A stretch of 17,364 nt of DNA. Source: an uncultured Gammaproteobacteria bacterium (GTDB taxonomy: Bacteria > Pseudomonadota > Gammaproteobacteria > Rariloculales > Rariloculaceae). Positions 1 to 7,145 of this stretch are shown here, in pieces (the stretch's first letter is position 1; each line of letters begins with the position of its first letter). Location of the stretch: positions 1-17,364 of the forward strand of contig CAMPKU010000071.1 in the NCBI GenBank assembly GCA_946887385.1. The letters run 5' to 3'. The translations under genes and the position numbers were made by a program. Below the pieces are notes generated by a model. The model made no database searches and was not told the DNA's origin. It worked only from the letters and a program-made list of their open reading frames with translations.

Positions 1-591
1 CGGCCCGTCGGGCGCTAGGTTCGCGCATTGGCCCTCGGCTTCGCCCTCCACGATGTTGCCCAAGCCGGCGGGCGGCGGCGAATTGCCCGAGCATTCCAAG
101 TCTTCGTTGAACGCGTTACCCGAGATCAACAGCCCGCCGGTATTACCGACGGCCGCGAAGTCGCGGCGTACGTCGTTGTTCAGAATCTCGAAGCGCGAGC
201 GGTTGCGCTCGAGCGTCACGTTGCGCCGAAGGTCGGTGCCCTCGATGCGGCTCAAATCGCCGACGAGCTCCTCGAGCGCCACGTTGCCGTCGATGCGGCT
301 GTTCTCGATGGTCACGAAGTCGGCCCGGCTGCCCGTGAGATTGCCGCGAATCCGCACGTCGCGTGCGATCAACGATCCGCCTGCGAACAGCGTGACGTTG
401 CCCCTGACCTCGGTATCCTCGAGCTCGCACCGGCCTGCGATCTGCAGGTTGCCGAGCAGGTTCAACGCACGGCAGTCGGCGCCCTGCGCGTGCGCGCCGA
501 ACGCCTGCAGTGCAAGGGCCAAAATGGCCCAACTTTGGGCGAAAAGAAGCTTGCCCACCGGTTTCTCGTGCCTGAGCGTGAAAAGAGCCAT
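1..591 (-). CDS. Exported repeat protein with GN(V/L) motifs, C-terminus off the window
   Basis: The minus-strand frame is open from an ATG at 591 to the window edge: 197 codons with no stop, so the C-terminus is missing. Residues 1-35 form a signal peptide: basic start, hydrophobic stretch around residues 20-32 and an AHA/Q cleavage site. The mature part repeats every 18-21 residues with an (R/D)GN(V/L) core, clearest near residues 46, 64, 83 and 102 and degenerate near 123 and 143. This pattern resembles right-handed beta-helix or pentapeptide-like solenoids, in which each repeat forms one coil. Cysteines at about 40, 55, 167 and 189 could form disulfides in the periplasm. I do not recognise a named family, and structural or adhesive roles are only guesses. 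It lies 133 nt downstream of the ankyrin gene on the same strand, with no clear Shine-Dalgarno sequence before its ATG, so it may or may not be in that operon. Confidence 0.75.
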   Translation of the reverse strand, partial: MALFTLRHEKPVGKLLFAQSWAILALALQAFGAHAQGADCRALNLLGNLQIAGRCELEDTEVRGNVTLFAGGSLIARDVRIRGNLTGSRADFVTIENSRIDGNVALEELVGDLSRIEGTDLRRNVTLERNRSRFEILNNDVRRDFAAVGNTGGLLISGNAFNEDLECSGNSPPPAGLGNIVEGEAEGQCANLAPDGP

Positions 592-724
592 GCAAAACAC
601 GGGCCGATAACCGGCGGCCGGCCGAGAGCCGCGCCAGCGCTGAAGGCTGCGGGCCTGCGAGCGCCGCCGCACCGAAGAGCCGCGCCGCTCTCGCAACCGG
701 AATGCAGATTCTGGGAGCGCCGGC
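592..724. other. Intergenic gap between ankyrin gene and repeat-protein gene
   Basis: These 133 nt separate two minus-strand genes and hold no convincing open frame. There is a short dyad at 676-691 (AGAGC, six-base spacer, GCTCT), and AGAGCCGCGCC occurs twice, near 637 and 676. No T-tract follows the dyad on the minus strand, so I do not call it a terminator. No convincing -35/-10 pair was seen for the gene starting at 591. Confidence 0.3.
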
Positions 725-2152
725 TCAGCGGCCGGGTTGCGACGACGGCGGCACGGGCAGGCCGCGCTCGGCCAACAACGAGCGCAGCAGCGCCGCGGCT
801 TCGGGATAGCGCTTCAGCACGTCGGGTGTGTACTCGACGCCGTCGGCCACGAACACGGGCGTCCAGCCTTTGCTGTTCACCACGTCGAGCTTCGCGCCGC
901 GGTCGGCCAGGAAGCGGATGGCGGCCACGTTGCCGCCGCGGTACACGGCTCCGTGCAGCGCCGTCTCGCCGTTCTGGTCGATGGCATTGACGTCCCCGCC
1001 GCCGGCTTCAAGCGCGAGCTCCATGGCCGCGAGGCACTCCGCGTGCGTGCCGGGGTTCTCGCCGGGCGCCCAGATGCCGACGCCGGCGGCCGTCATCAGT
1101 GCCGTAGTGCCCGCGTTCGTGGTGAGGCCGGCGTCGGCGCCGAGCTCGAGCAGCGTGCTCATCAGCGGCAGGTCGCATGATTTCGCGGCCAGCACGAACG
1201 GCGTGGCGCCGAGCCGGTCGAGCTTGTTGCGATTGCCGTCGGCCGGCTCTTTCGTCTGGCGCGCGTCGATGTCCGCGCCGTTGGCTACGAGCCGGCGCAC
1301 GAGCTCGAGGCTGTCGACGTGGCCGGTCTGCGCGGGGCCCGGCAGGTTGAAGCCCATGTTCCAGCGCCGCGACCACGCGATCTGGTGCAATGCCGTCCAG
1401 CCCTGCGCGGCGCCGTTCGGGTCCGCGCCGCGCTCCAGCAACAACGCCCCCACCTCGTAGTGTGCGTTCGTTGCGGCGAGCACGAGTGCGCTCGTGCCGT
1501 CCAGTAGCGCTTCGTTGGCATCGGCGCCCGCGTCGAGCAGCGCGCGTGCGGCGTCCACGGACCCGGCGCGCACGGCGAACAACAGCGCGCTGAAATCGCC
1601 GGCCGTCGAGCGCGCGTCGCGCTCGGCACCGGCCGCGAGCAGCGTGCGAACGGCGGCGGCGTTGTTCTCGTGCGCGGCCCACATCAACGCCGTCTGGCCT
1701 TTCCAGCTTTCTTGCCGGTTGACCTCTGCGCCGGCCGCGATGAGCGTGTCGAGCGTGGCCGTGTCGCCCGTGCGCGCGGCCGTCATCAGCGCCGTCTCGC
1801 CTTCGGGCAGCGCCGCGTTCGCGTTCGCGCCGTGCGCCAGCAGCATCTGCACCAGCGCGGCGTCGCCGTTCTCGGCGGCGAGATAGAGCGGCGGCACGCC
1901 GTAGCGGTTGCGGGCATCCACTGCGGCACCCGCTTCGAGCAGAGCTCGAGCGAGCTCGGCGTCGGCATGGTGCACCGCCCAGTGCAGCGCCGTCGTGCCG
2001 TCGGCCTCCGCATCGTTCGGATCGGCATGCTCGGCCAGCAGCGCTCGGGCGGCCGCGGTGTTCCCCGACTTCAGTGTGCTCGAGAGATCGCCGGCCTGCG
2101 CCGCGCAAGCGCCCGCCGCGAGCAGGGCGGCAAAGAGGGGGCGGAGCGGCAT
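725..2152 (-). CDS. Exported ankyrin-repeat protein
   Basis: A 475-residue protein: signal peptide (hydrophobic FAALLAAGACAAQA, cleavage after AQA) followed by about ten ankyrin repeats filling almost the whole mature chain. Typical signatures are TALHWAVHHAD, PLYLAAENGD, TALMTAARTGD, TALMWAAHENN and TALHGAVYRGG, each followed by an LLxxGAxxN-type turn. Ankyrin repeats bind proteins; here the stack would sit in the periplasm or at the surface, so a scaffold or inhibitor for its operon partners is a reasonable inference. One repeat near the middle carries an insertion rich in W, N and P. I chose the ATG at 2152; a GTG at 2161 in the same frame lies 2 nt after the TAA of the upstream gene and is also possible. 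Neither has a clear Shine-Dalgarno sequence, which points to translational coupling. It is the third gene of the DUF1592-DUF1552-ankyrin operon. Confidence 0.9.
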   Translation of the reverse strand: MPLRPLFAALLAAGACAAQAGDLSSTLKSGNTAAARALLAEHADPNDAEADGTTALHWAVHHADAELARALLEAGAAVDARNRYGVPPLYLAAENGDAALVQMLLAHGANANAALPEGETALMTAARTGDTATLDTLIAAGAEVNRQESWKGQTALMWAAHENNAAAVRTLLAAGAERDARSTAGDFSALLFAVRAGSVDAARALLDAGADANEALLDGTSALVLAATNAHYEVGALLLERGADPNGAAQGWTALHQIAWSRRWNMGFNLPGPAQTGHVDSLELVRRLVANGADIDARQTKEPADGNRNKLDRLGATPFVLAAKSCDLPLMSTLLELGADAGLTTNAGTTALMTAAGVGIWAPGENPGTHAECLAAMELALEAGGGDVNAIDQNGETALHGAVYRGGNVAAIRFLADRGAKLDVVNSKGWTPVFVADGVEYTPDVLKRYPEAAALLRSLLAERGLPVPPSSQPGR

Positions 2153-2163
2153 CGGGCGCACGA

Positions 2164-3510
2164 TTAGATAGAGAGCGGGCTCGTGCTGTCGCCGAGCGAC
2201 ACGGTGGGCACGCCGACCTTGTCGAGCACCGACAGGAGCAGGTTCGTCATCGGCGTCTCGGGCGGGAAGACGAGATGCCGATTGCCTTCGAGCGCACCGC
2301 CGGCGCCGCCGACGAGCGTGAGCGGCAAGTCGTAATGCGCGTGCAGATTCGGGTTGCTCAAGCTCGCGCCGTACAGGAACAGCGAGTGGTCGAGCAGTGT
2401 GCCGTCGCCGTCGGGCGTGGCATTCAGCTTCGCCAAGAATTCGGCAAAGAGCTCGGTGTGATACGTGTTGAGCTTCGCCAGTTTCTCGATCTGCTCGGGC
2501 CGATCGCCGTGATGCGAGACGCCGTGATGGCCTTCGTTGAAGCCGATCTCAGGGTAAGTGCGGAAGTTCAGCTCGCGGCCGAGCATGAAGGTGACGACGC
2601 GGGTGAGATCCGCTTGGAACGCGAGCCATTGCAGCTCGTACATGAGCCGCACGTGATCGCCGAAGTTTTCCGGGATGCCGCGCGGGCGCTCGAGAGCCGG
2701 CAAGCCGGCGTCGTCGCCGAGGCGCTCGACGGCCGCGATGCGCCGCTCGACCTCGCGCACGCTGTTCAAGTAGCTGTCGACTTGCCTGCGGTCCGTGGGG
2801 CCGAGCGTGCGCGCCAGACGCGAGAAGTCTTCCGTCACCGAGTCCAAAATGCTGCGGTTTTCGTGCGCGAGCGCCACGCGCTGCGCCGTGGTGCCGCCGT
2901 TGCCGAACAGCCGCTCGAACACGATGCGCGGATTGTTCTCGGTGGGCAGCGGGCTCGTCGATCCCGTCCACGCGATCGTGTTCATGTAGATGCAGGCGTA
3001 GCTGTTCTCGCACTGTCCCGACAAGAAATTGAGGTCGATGGCCAGCTCGAGCGACGGCAGCGGCGTTTCTTTGCCGATGACGTTGGCCGCGAGCTGGTCG
3101 GCCGTGATGCCGTTCTCGACGTCGGCACCCTCGGTGCGCTTTGCGCGTGCGCCGGACAGCCATGAGGCCGTGGCCCGCGTGTGATCCCCGTTCGCGCCGT
3201 CGTCTTGCGCGTCGGCTTGGTGATGCGCGAGACCGCTGACGGCCGTCAACACGTGCTTGTACGGGGCCAGCGGCGTCATGATCCGCGACAGCTCGAAGTT
3301 CTTACCGGCCGTTTTCGGCGTCCAGAAGTCGATACCGTCGAAGTTGCGCGCGACGCCGTTCGGGATGTAGATGAACCCGACGCGCTTCGCTTTGGGTGCG
3401 TTGCTCTGCGCCAGCGCGGGCACCATCGCATCGAGCAGCGGCAGCGCGATGCAGGCGCCTGCTCCGCGAAGGAACGTGCGGCGTGGCAACTTCGCTCTGG
3501 TGATGATCAA
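2164..3510 (-). CDS. Tat-exported DUF1552 family protein
   Basis: A 448-residue protein with a twin-arginine signal (R10-R11-T-F-L, then a hydrophobic stretch ending in PALAQ). The body matches the DUF1552 (HXXSHH) family, and the signature HGVSHH is at residues 329-334. Function is unknown; family members are usually encoded beside DUF1592-type cytochrome-like proteins, and Tat export suggests the protein folds, perhaps with a cofactor, before crossing the membrane. The histidine cluster is a plausible metal site, though this is inference. The start is a TTG at 3510-3508 whose last two bases are the first two of the upstream gene's TGA stop, a 4-nt TTGA overlap. No downstream ATG would keep the Tat motif, so the TTG start is well supported and indicates coupled translation with the upstream gene. 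Confidence 0.93.
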   Translation of the reverse strand: MIITRAKLPRRTFLRGAGACIALPLLDAMVPALAQSNAPKAKRVGFIYIPNGVARNFDGIDFWTPKTAGKNFELSRIMTPLAPYKHVLTAVSGLAHHQADAQDDGANGDHTRATASWLSGARAKRTEGADVENGITADQLAANVIGKETPLPSLELAIDLNFLSGQCENSYACIYMNTIAWTGSTSPLPTENNPRIVFERLFGNGGTTAQRVALAHENRSILDSVTEDFSRLARTLGPTDRRQVDSYLNSVREVERRIAAVERLGDDAGLPALERPRGIPENFGDHVRLMYELQWLAFQADLTRVVTFMLGRELNFRTYPEIGFNEGHHGVSHHGDRPEQIEKLAKLNTYHTELFAEFLAKLNATPDGDGTLLDHSLFLYGASLSNPNLHAHYDLPLTLVGGAGGALEGNRHLVFPPETPMTNLLLSVLDKVGVPTVSLGDSTSPLSI

Positions 3511-5957
3511 GTTCCCGCTCTCCGCAGCTGAAACGGTGCGCTCTGCACGACGCCCAAGATCAAGTCCGAGAATCGATAGTCGCTCTCGGCAGCCTCGCGG
3601 ACGATGGCCCGCACGGCCGGCTGGTCGTACGCCTCAACCCCGCGCCCGAGCCCGTAGGTTAGCAGCTTCTCCGTCAGCGTCATCACGAACAAATCTGAAT
3701 TCTCGAGAGCCGCGCGGAACTCGGCCACGTTGTTGAACGGCGTGCCGTCCGGCAGCGTGCCCGCGGCGTCGATGGCCGCGCCCGTCTCGTCGATGGTGCG
3801 CCAGACGCCAACGGCGTTGAAGTTCTCGAGCGCGAAGCCCAGCGGGTCCATGAGGTTGTGGCAGCTCGCGCAGCTCGGCGTGCTGCGATGCTTCGCGAGG
3901 CGCTCGCGCATCGTGAGCGCTTCGCCGCCGCTCGAGTCCTCGAGCTCGGGCACGTCGGGCGGGGGCGGGGGCGGCGGCACGCCGAGCAGATTCTCGAGGA
4001 TCCATTTGCCGCGCACGACGGGCGACGTGCGGTGCGGATACGACGTGACGGCGAGGATGCTGCCGTGGCCGAGCAAGCCGCGCCGCGGGCTGTCGGCCGG
4101 CAGCGTGACGCGGCGGAAGTGATTGCCTTTCACATTCGGCAAGCCATAGAGGTGCGCGACGCGCTCGTTGACGAACGTGTAATCGGCGCGCAGCAGATCG
4201 AGCGCGCTTAAGTTCTCTTGCACGATGCTGCCGAAGAAGAGCTCCGTCTCGCGCTTCAGCGCTTGACGCAGCGTATCGTCGAAATCCGGAAACTCGCTTT
4301 GCACGGGCACTACGGCGTCGAGGTTGCGCAAGTAGAGCCACTGGCCCGCAAAGTTCTCGACGAAGGCCATCGCGCGCTCGTCGGCGAGCATGCGCCGCAC
4401 CTGTCGCTCGAGCACCTGGGCGTCGCGAAGCTCGCCGCGCTCGGCTGCCGCGAGAAGCTCGTCGTCGGGGATGCTGCTCCACAGGAAGAACGACAGCCTG
4501 GAGGCGAGCGTCAGGTCCGACACCGTGTAGACGGAGCCCGGCGCCGTGCCTGCGGGCTCTTGCTCCACGCGGAACAGAAACTCCGGCGACACGAGCAGGC
4601 GTTTGACGGCGAGCTGAATGCCGGCGTCGAACCCTTCGCCGGCCCCCTCGCGGTAGAACGCGAGCAGCGGCTCCAAGTCCGCGGCCGTGACGGGACGGCG
4701 GTAGGCGCGGCGGGCGAGCGTGCGCAGAATCTCGCCGGCGCACGCTTCTGCCTGCACGGCATCGCCGTTGGCGCCCGGCCGGCACGTGAAGATGCGCTGG
4801 CGGCTCGCTGTGTCGCCGCCGCCGCTGGCGCCATAGGGGCCGCTGATCTCGACGGCCCGCAAGTAAGCGCCCGTACGCGTCTCCGGAATGTTCACGCCCG
4901 CCGGGTACGGCCGCTCGAACGGCAGCCGCGCCGGCTCGTCGAGCGCCGCCGTGCGGGCGATGAACGCGGCCGTGACGGTATGCGCGCCTGCGCTCACGGG
5001 AACCCGCACGCGCCAGTCGGCATCGGCGCGATTGCGTGCCGCGCGGCCCTCGCGGTTCAACTGAAAGCGCTGCACGATCTGGCTGATGGCCGGCGCATTC
5101 GGGTCGTTGTTCGCGGCTTGCGGCGCCAGTAGCGGCACGGCCGGCAGCGTGAACAGCGCAATGCGCTCGCCGTCGACGGCGATCTCGAGCTGCTGCTCCT
5201 CGGCGTAGAGCGGCATGCCCTCGTTCAAGTCGCGCGCGAGCTCGGCCGCGATCTCGTACTCGGCGTCGGCAGGGAAGTGGTACTCGATGAGCGTGCCGCC
5301 GCGGGTTCCGAACGGCAGGCCCGGCAAGCGCTTTTCCTGGGAGCGATCGTCGGGCACGCGGAACCAATCGATGTTCACGAACGGCGACGGCGTTCCCACG
5401 GCGAGGCGGCTTACCTTGTCGGCCGCCGCGAGGTACCGCTCGAGCAGCGTCGGCGACAGCTTCAGCACGCCGGCGATGTTGTCGAAGCCGTAGCTGGCTT
5501 CGTCGGCCGGCAAGAGCTCGGCCACGTCGACGTCGAGGTGCAGCAAATCGCGAATCGCGTTGCGGTACTCGCTGCGGTTCAAGCGGTGGAACGGCTCGGT
5601 GCGGCCGGGGTTCGGGCTGGCCGCCGCAACGGCGTCGAGCTCAGTCTGAAGCCAGCTCACGAGCTCGAGCCGTACGTCGGTGGCGGGGCGAGGCTCGCCC
5701 ACGGGCGGCATCATGCCGGCCCGCAGCTTCCGCACGACGTTTTCCCACTCCGCGGGATGCGCGGCGACGTTCTTTAGCTGCAAGGATTGGAGGCTGAGGT
5801 CGGCCGTGCGCTCGACGTCGTCGTGGCAGGTGGTGCAGTAGCGAGCCACCGTGGCCTCGTGCTCGGCGACCAGCTCCTCGCGCGAGGGCGCGCAGCCGGC
5901 AAGCATGGCGGCGGCGCCCGCCGTGGCGAGCAAGGTACCGATGGCTCTCAAGAACAT
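3507..5957 (-). CDS. DUF1592/DUF1588 family lipoprotein with c-type haem motifs
   Basis: An 816-residue protein. A lipobox (LAGC, Cys22) indicates a lipoprotein. CTTCH at residues 41-45 is a c-type haem motif in a region like planctomycete cytochrome C. Order after that: DUF1587 at about 122-185 (LNRSEYRNAIRDLL), a beta-rich region at about 200-375, DUF1595 at about 403-466, DUF1592 at about 476-602, DUF1588 at about 622-722 with seven consecutive prolines and a second CASCH at 696-700, and DUF1585 at about 735-810. The length is normal for this architecture. Such proteins are common in Planctomycetes and in some Pseudomonadota and Acidobacteriota; activity is unproven, but covalent haem suggests periplasmic electron transfer or oxidative chemistry. 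It is the first gene of the operon. A TATAAT lies so close to the ATG that its transcript may be leaderless, and no Shine-Dalgarno is present. Confidence 0.95.
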   Translation of the reverse strand: MFLRAIGTLLATAGAAAMLAGCAPSREELVAEHEATVARYCTTCHDDVERTADLSLQSLQLKNVAAHPAEWENVVRKLRAGMMPPVGEPRPATDVRLELVSWLQTELDAVAAASPNPGRTEPFHRLNRSEYRNAIRDLLHLDVDVAELLPADEASYGFDNIAGVLKLSPTLLERYLAAADKVSRLAVGTPSPFVNIDWFRVPDDRSQEKRLPGLPFGTRGGTLIEYHFPADAEYEIAAELARDLNEGMPLYAEEQQLEIAVDGERIALFTLPAVPLLAPQAANNDPNAPAISQIVQRFQLNREGRAARNRADADWRVRVPVSAGAHTVTAAFIARTAALDEPARLPFERPYPAGVNIPETRTGAYLRAVEISGPYGASGGGDTASRQRIFTCRPGANGDAVQAEACAGEILRTLARRAYRRPVTAADLEPLLAFYREGAGEGFDAGIQLAVKRLLVSPEFLFRVEQEPAGTAPGSVYTVSDLTLASRLSFFLWSSIPDDELLAAAERGELRDAQVLERQVRRMLADERAMAFVENFAGQWLYLRNLDAVVPVQSEFPDFDDTLRQALKRETELFFGSIVQENLSALDLLRADYTFVNERVAHLYGLPNVKGNHFRRVTLPADSPRRGLLGHGSILAVTSYPHRTSPVVRGKWILENLLGVPPPPPPPDVPELEDSSGGEALTMRERLAKHRSTPSCASCHNLMDPLGFALENFNAVGVWRTIDETGAAIDAAGTLPDGTPFNNVAEFRAALENSDLFVMTLTEKLLTYGLGRGVEAYDQPAVRAIVREAAESDYRFSDLILGVVQSAPFQLRRAGT

Positions 5958-5963
5958 CGGTCG

Positions 5964-5969
5964 ATTATA
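5964..5969 (-). promoter_or_regulatory. Candidate -10 element for the DUF1592 operon
   Basis: The minus strand reads exactly TATAAT here. Six bases separate it from the ATG at 5957, so a normal start about seven bases downstream falls on or next to the A of the ATG, predicting a leaderless mRNA. The hexamer 17 nt upstream (TCTTAT) is a poor -35, so recognition would rest on the -10 or on an activator. Confidence 0.5.
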
Positions 5970-5971
5970 GT
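5966..5971 (+). promoter_or_regulatory. Candidate -10 element for the plus-strand gene at 6005
   Basis: TATAGT matches five of six bases of the consensus and overlaps the opposite-strand TATAAT by four bases. It would give a leader of roughly 27 nt containing AGAGGG at 5992-5997, seven bases before the ATG at 6005. No good -35 is visible at 16-18 nt spacing. Confidence 0.35.
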
Positions 5972-6004
5972 CAGGCTAAAGGTCTCATAAGAGAGGGTAT
6001 CGCC

Positions 6005-7135
6005 ATGCCTGGTAGCCCGAGAAACCGGTCGATTCTCGCCCTCGCCATTGCCGGCCTTACCGCCGGAGCGGCTGCCCAGGACGAAGCGGCAACCCCCGTG
6101 TCGGAGCTGCGCACCGTGCCGGCCGAGACGACGGCCGCGGCTTATGTCGACAAGAGCTGGCGCCCGCCGCGCACCTCGTGGGGGCATCCGAGCTTCGAGG
6201 GCGCCTGGAGCACCGACGACTTCCGCGGTATCCCGATGAATCGGCCGCCAAGCCAAGCGGACCGCACCTCGCTCACGCCGGAGGAGTTTGCCGCTCGCGC
6301 CAGCGGCGACGAGACGGGCCGCGATTTCACGGTCAACGTGGGCACGTTCCTGCGCCACGAGTACGGCATTCGCACGTTCGGCTACACGTCGCTGATCGTC
6401 GACCCGCCGGACGGCCAGATGCCGGCGCTCACCCCGGCCGCGGAAGCCGCCGGCCGCGCGCGCACGCGCGGCACGTTCGGCGCCGGGCCGTTCGACGACT
6501 TCGACGATTTCTCGCTCTACGACCGCTGCATCACGCGCGGCGTGCTCGGCTCGCTGCTGCCCGTGATCTACGGCAACGGCTTGCGCATTGCGCAGAACCC
6601 GGAAGCCGTGGCCATCAGCTACGAGATGATCCACGACACGCGCATCATCCCGCTCGACGGCCGGCCCGCGCTCGAGAACGGCATTCGCCAGTGGATGGGC
6701 AGCGCGCGCGGCCACTTCGAAGGCGACACGCTCGTCGTCGAGACCACGAACTTCACCGACCGGACGAGCATCGGCACGAACGGCGGCGGCGTGCCGAACT
6801 CCGAGCAGCTGAAGCTCACGGAGCGCTTCACGCGCGTGGACCCCGCGATGATCGAGTACGTGGCCACCGTCAACGATCCGGGCGCGTTCACGGCGCCCTG
6901 GACGCTGCGGCTCATGATCACCTCGCGCCCCGGCTACGACGTGCTCGAGTACTCGTGCCACGAGGGCAACGGCGCCGTCGGCCACTCGCTGTCGGGCGAG
7001 CGCGCCTACGAGCGTCAGGTGGAAGAAGCCAAGGCCAAGGGCCTGCCGATCCCCGAACGCGCCGTCGAGCACAACCAGATCCGTAACGGGCCTGCCGAGG
7101 GCGCGGAAATCTTCGACATCAACGCCGGCGAATAA
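6005..7135 (+). CDS. Uncharacterised exported protein, Cys/CHEGN family, copy 1
   Basis: A 376-residue protein with a signal peptide ending AGAAA/Q at about residue 24. I know no function for the family. Recurring blocks are PRTSWGHPSFEGAW near 55-68, an LIVDPPDGQMPALT block near 130-143, YDRCITRG with Cys175, a GDTLVVETTNF block near 240-250, and EYSCHEGN with Cys318-His319. The many short beta-prone stretches suggest a beta-barrel or lipocalin-like fold, but this is inference. The two conserved cysteines could form a disulfide, or Cys318-His319 could bind metal. The C-terminal 40 residues are charged and absent from copy 2. The ATG at 6005 has AGAGGG seven bases upstream. It is divergent from the DUF1592 operon, and copy 2 follows after only 10 nt, with its Shine-Dalgarno overlapping this gene's stop codon, so the two are co-transcribed. 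Confidence 0.88.
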   Translation: MPGSPRNRSILALAIAGLTAGAAAQDEAATPVSELRTVPAETTAAAYVDKSWRPPRTSWGHPSFEGAWSTDDFRGIPMNRPPSQADRTSLTPEEFAARASGDETGRDFTVNVGTFLRHEYGIRTFGYTSLIVDPPDGQMPALTPAAEAAGRARTRGTFGAGPFDDFDDFSLYDRCITRGVLGSLLPVIYGNGLRIAQNPEAVAISYEMIHDTRIIPLDGRPALENGIRQWMGSARGHFEGDTLVVETTNFTDRTSIGTNGGGVPNSEQLKLTERFTRVDPAMIEYVATVNDPGAFTAPWTLRLMITSRPGYDVLEYSCHEGNGAVGHSLSGERAYERQVEEAKAKGLPIPERAVEHNQIRNGPAEGAEIFDINAGE

Positions 7136-7145
7136 GGGGAGCAGC

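Noticed and set aside
2074..3165. A 363-codon plus-strand open frame opposite the DUF1552 gene
   Set aside because: Antisense shadow with Arg/Glu/Val-rich content; the minus strand has the Tat motif and HGVSHH signature.
4218..5132. A 304-codon plus-strand open frame opposite the DUF1592 gene
   Set aside because: Antisense shadow; the minus strand has all family blocks in order.
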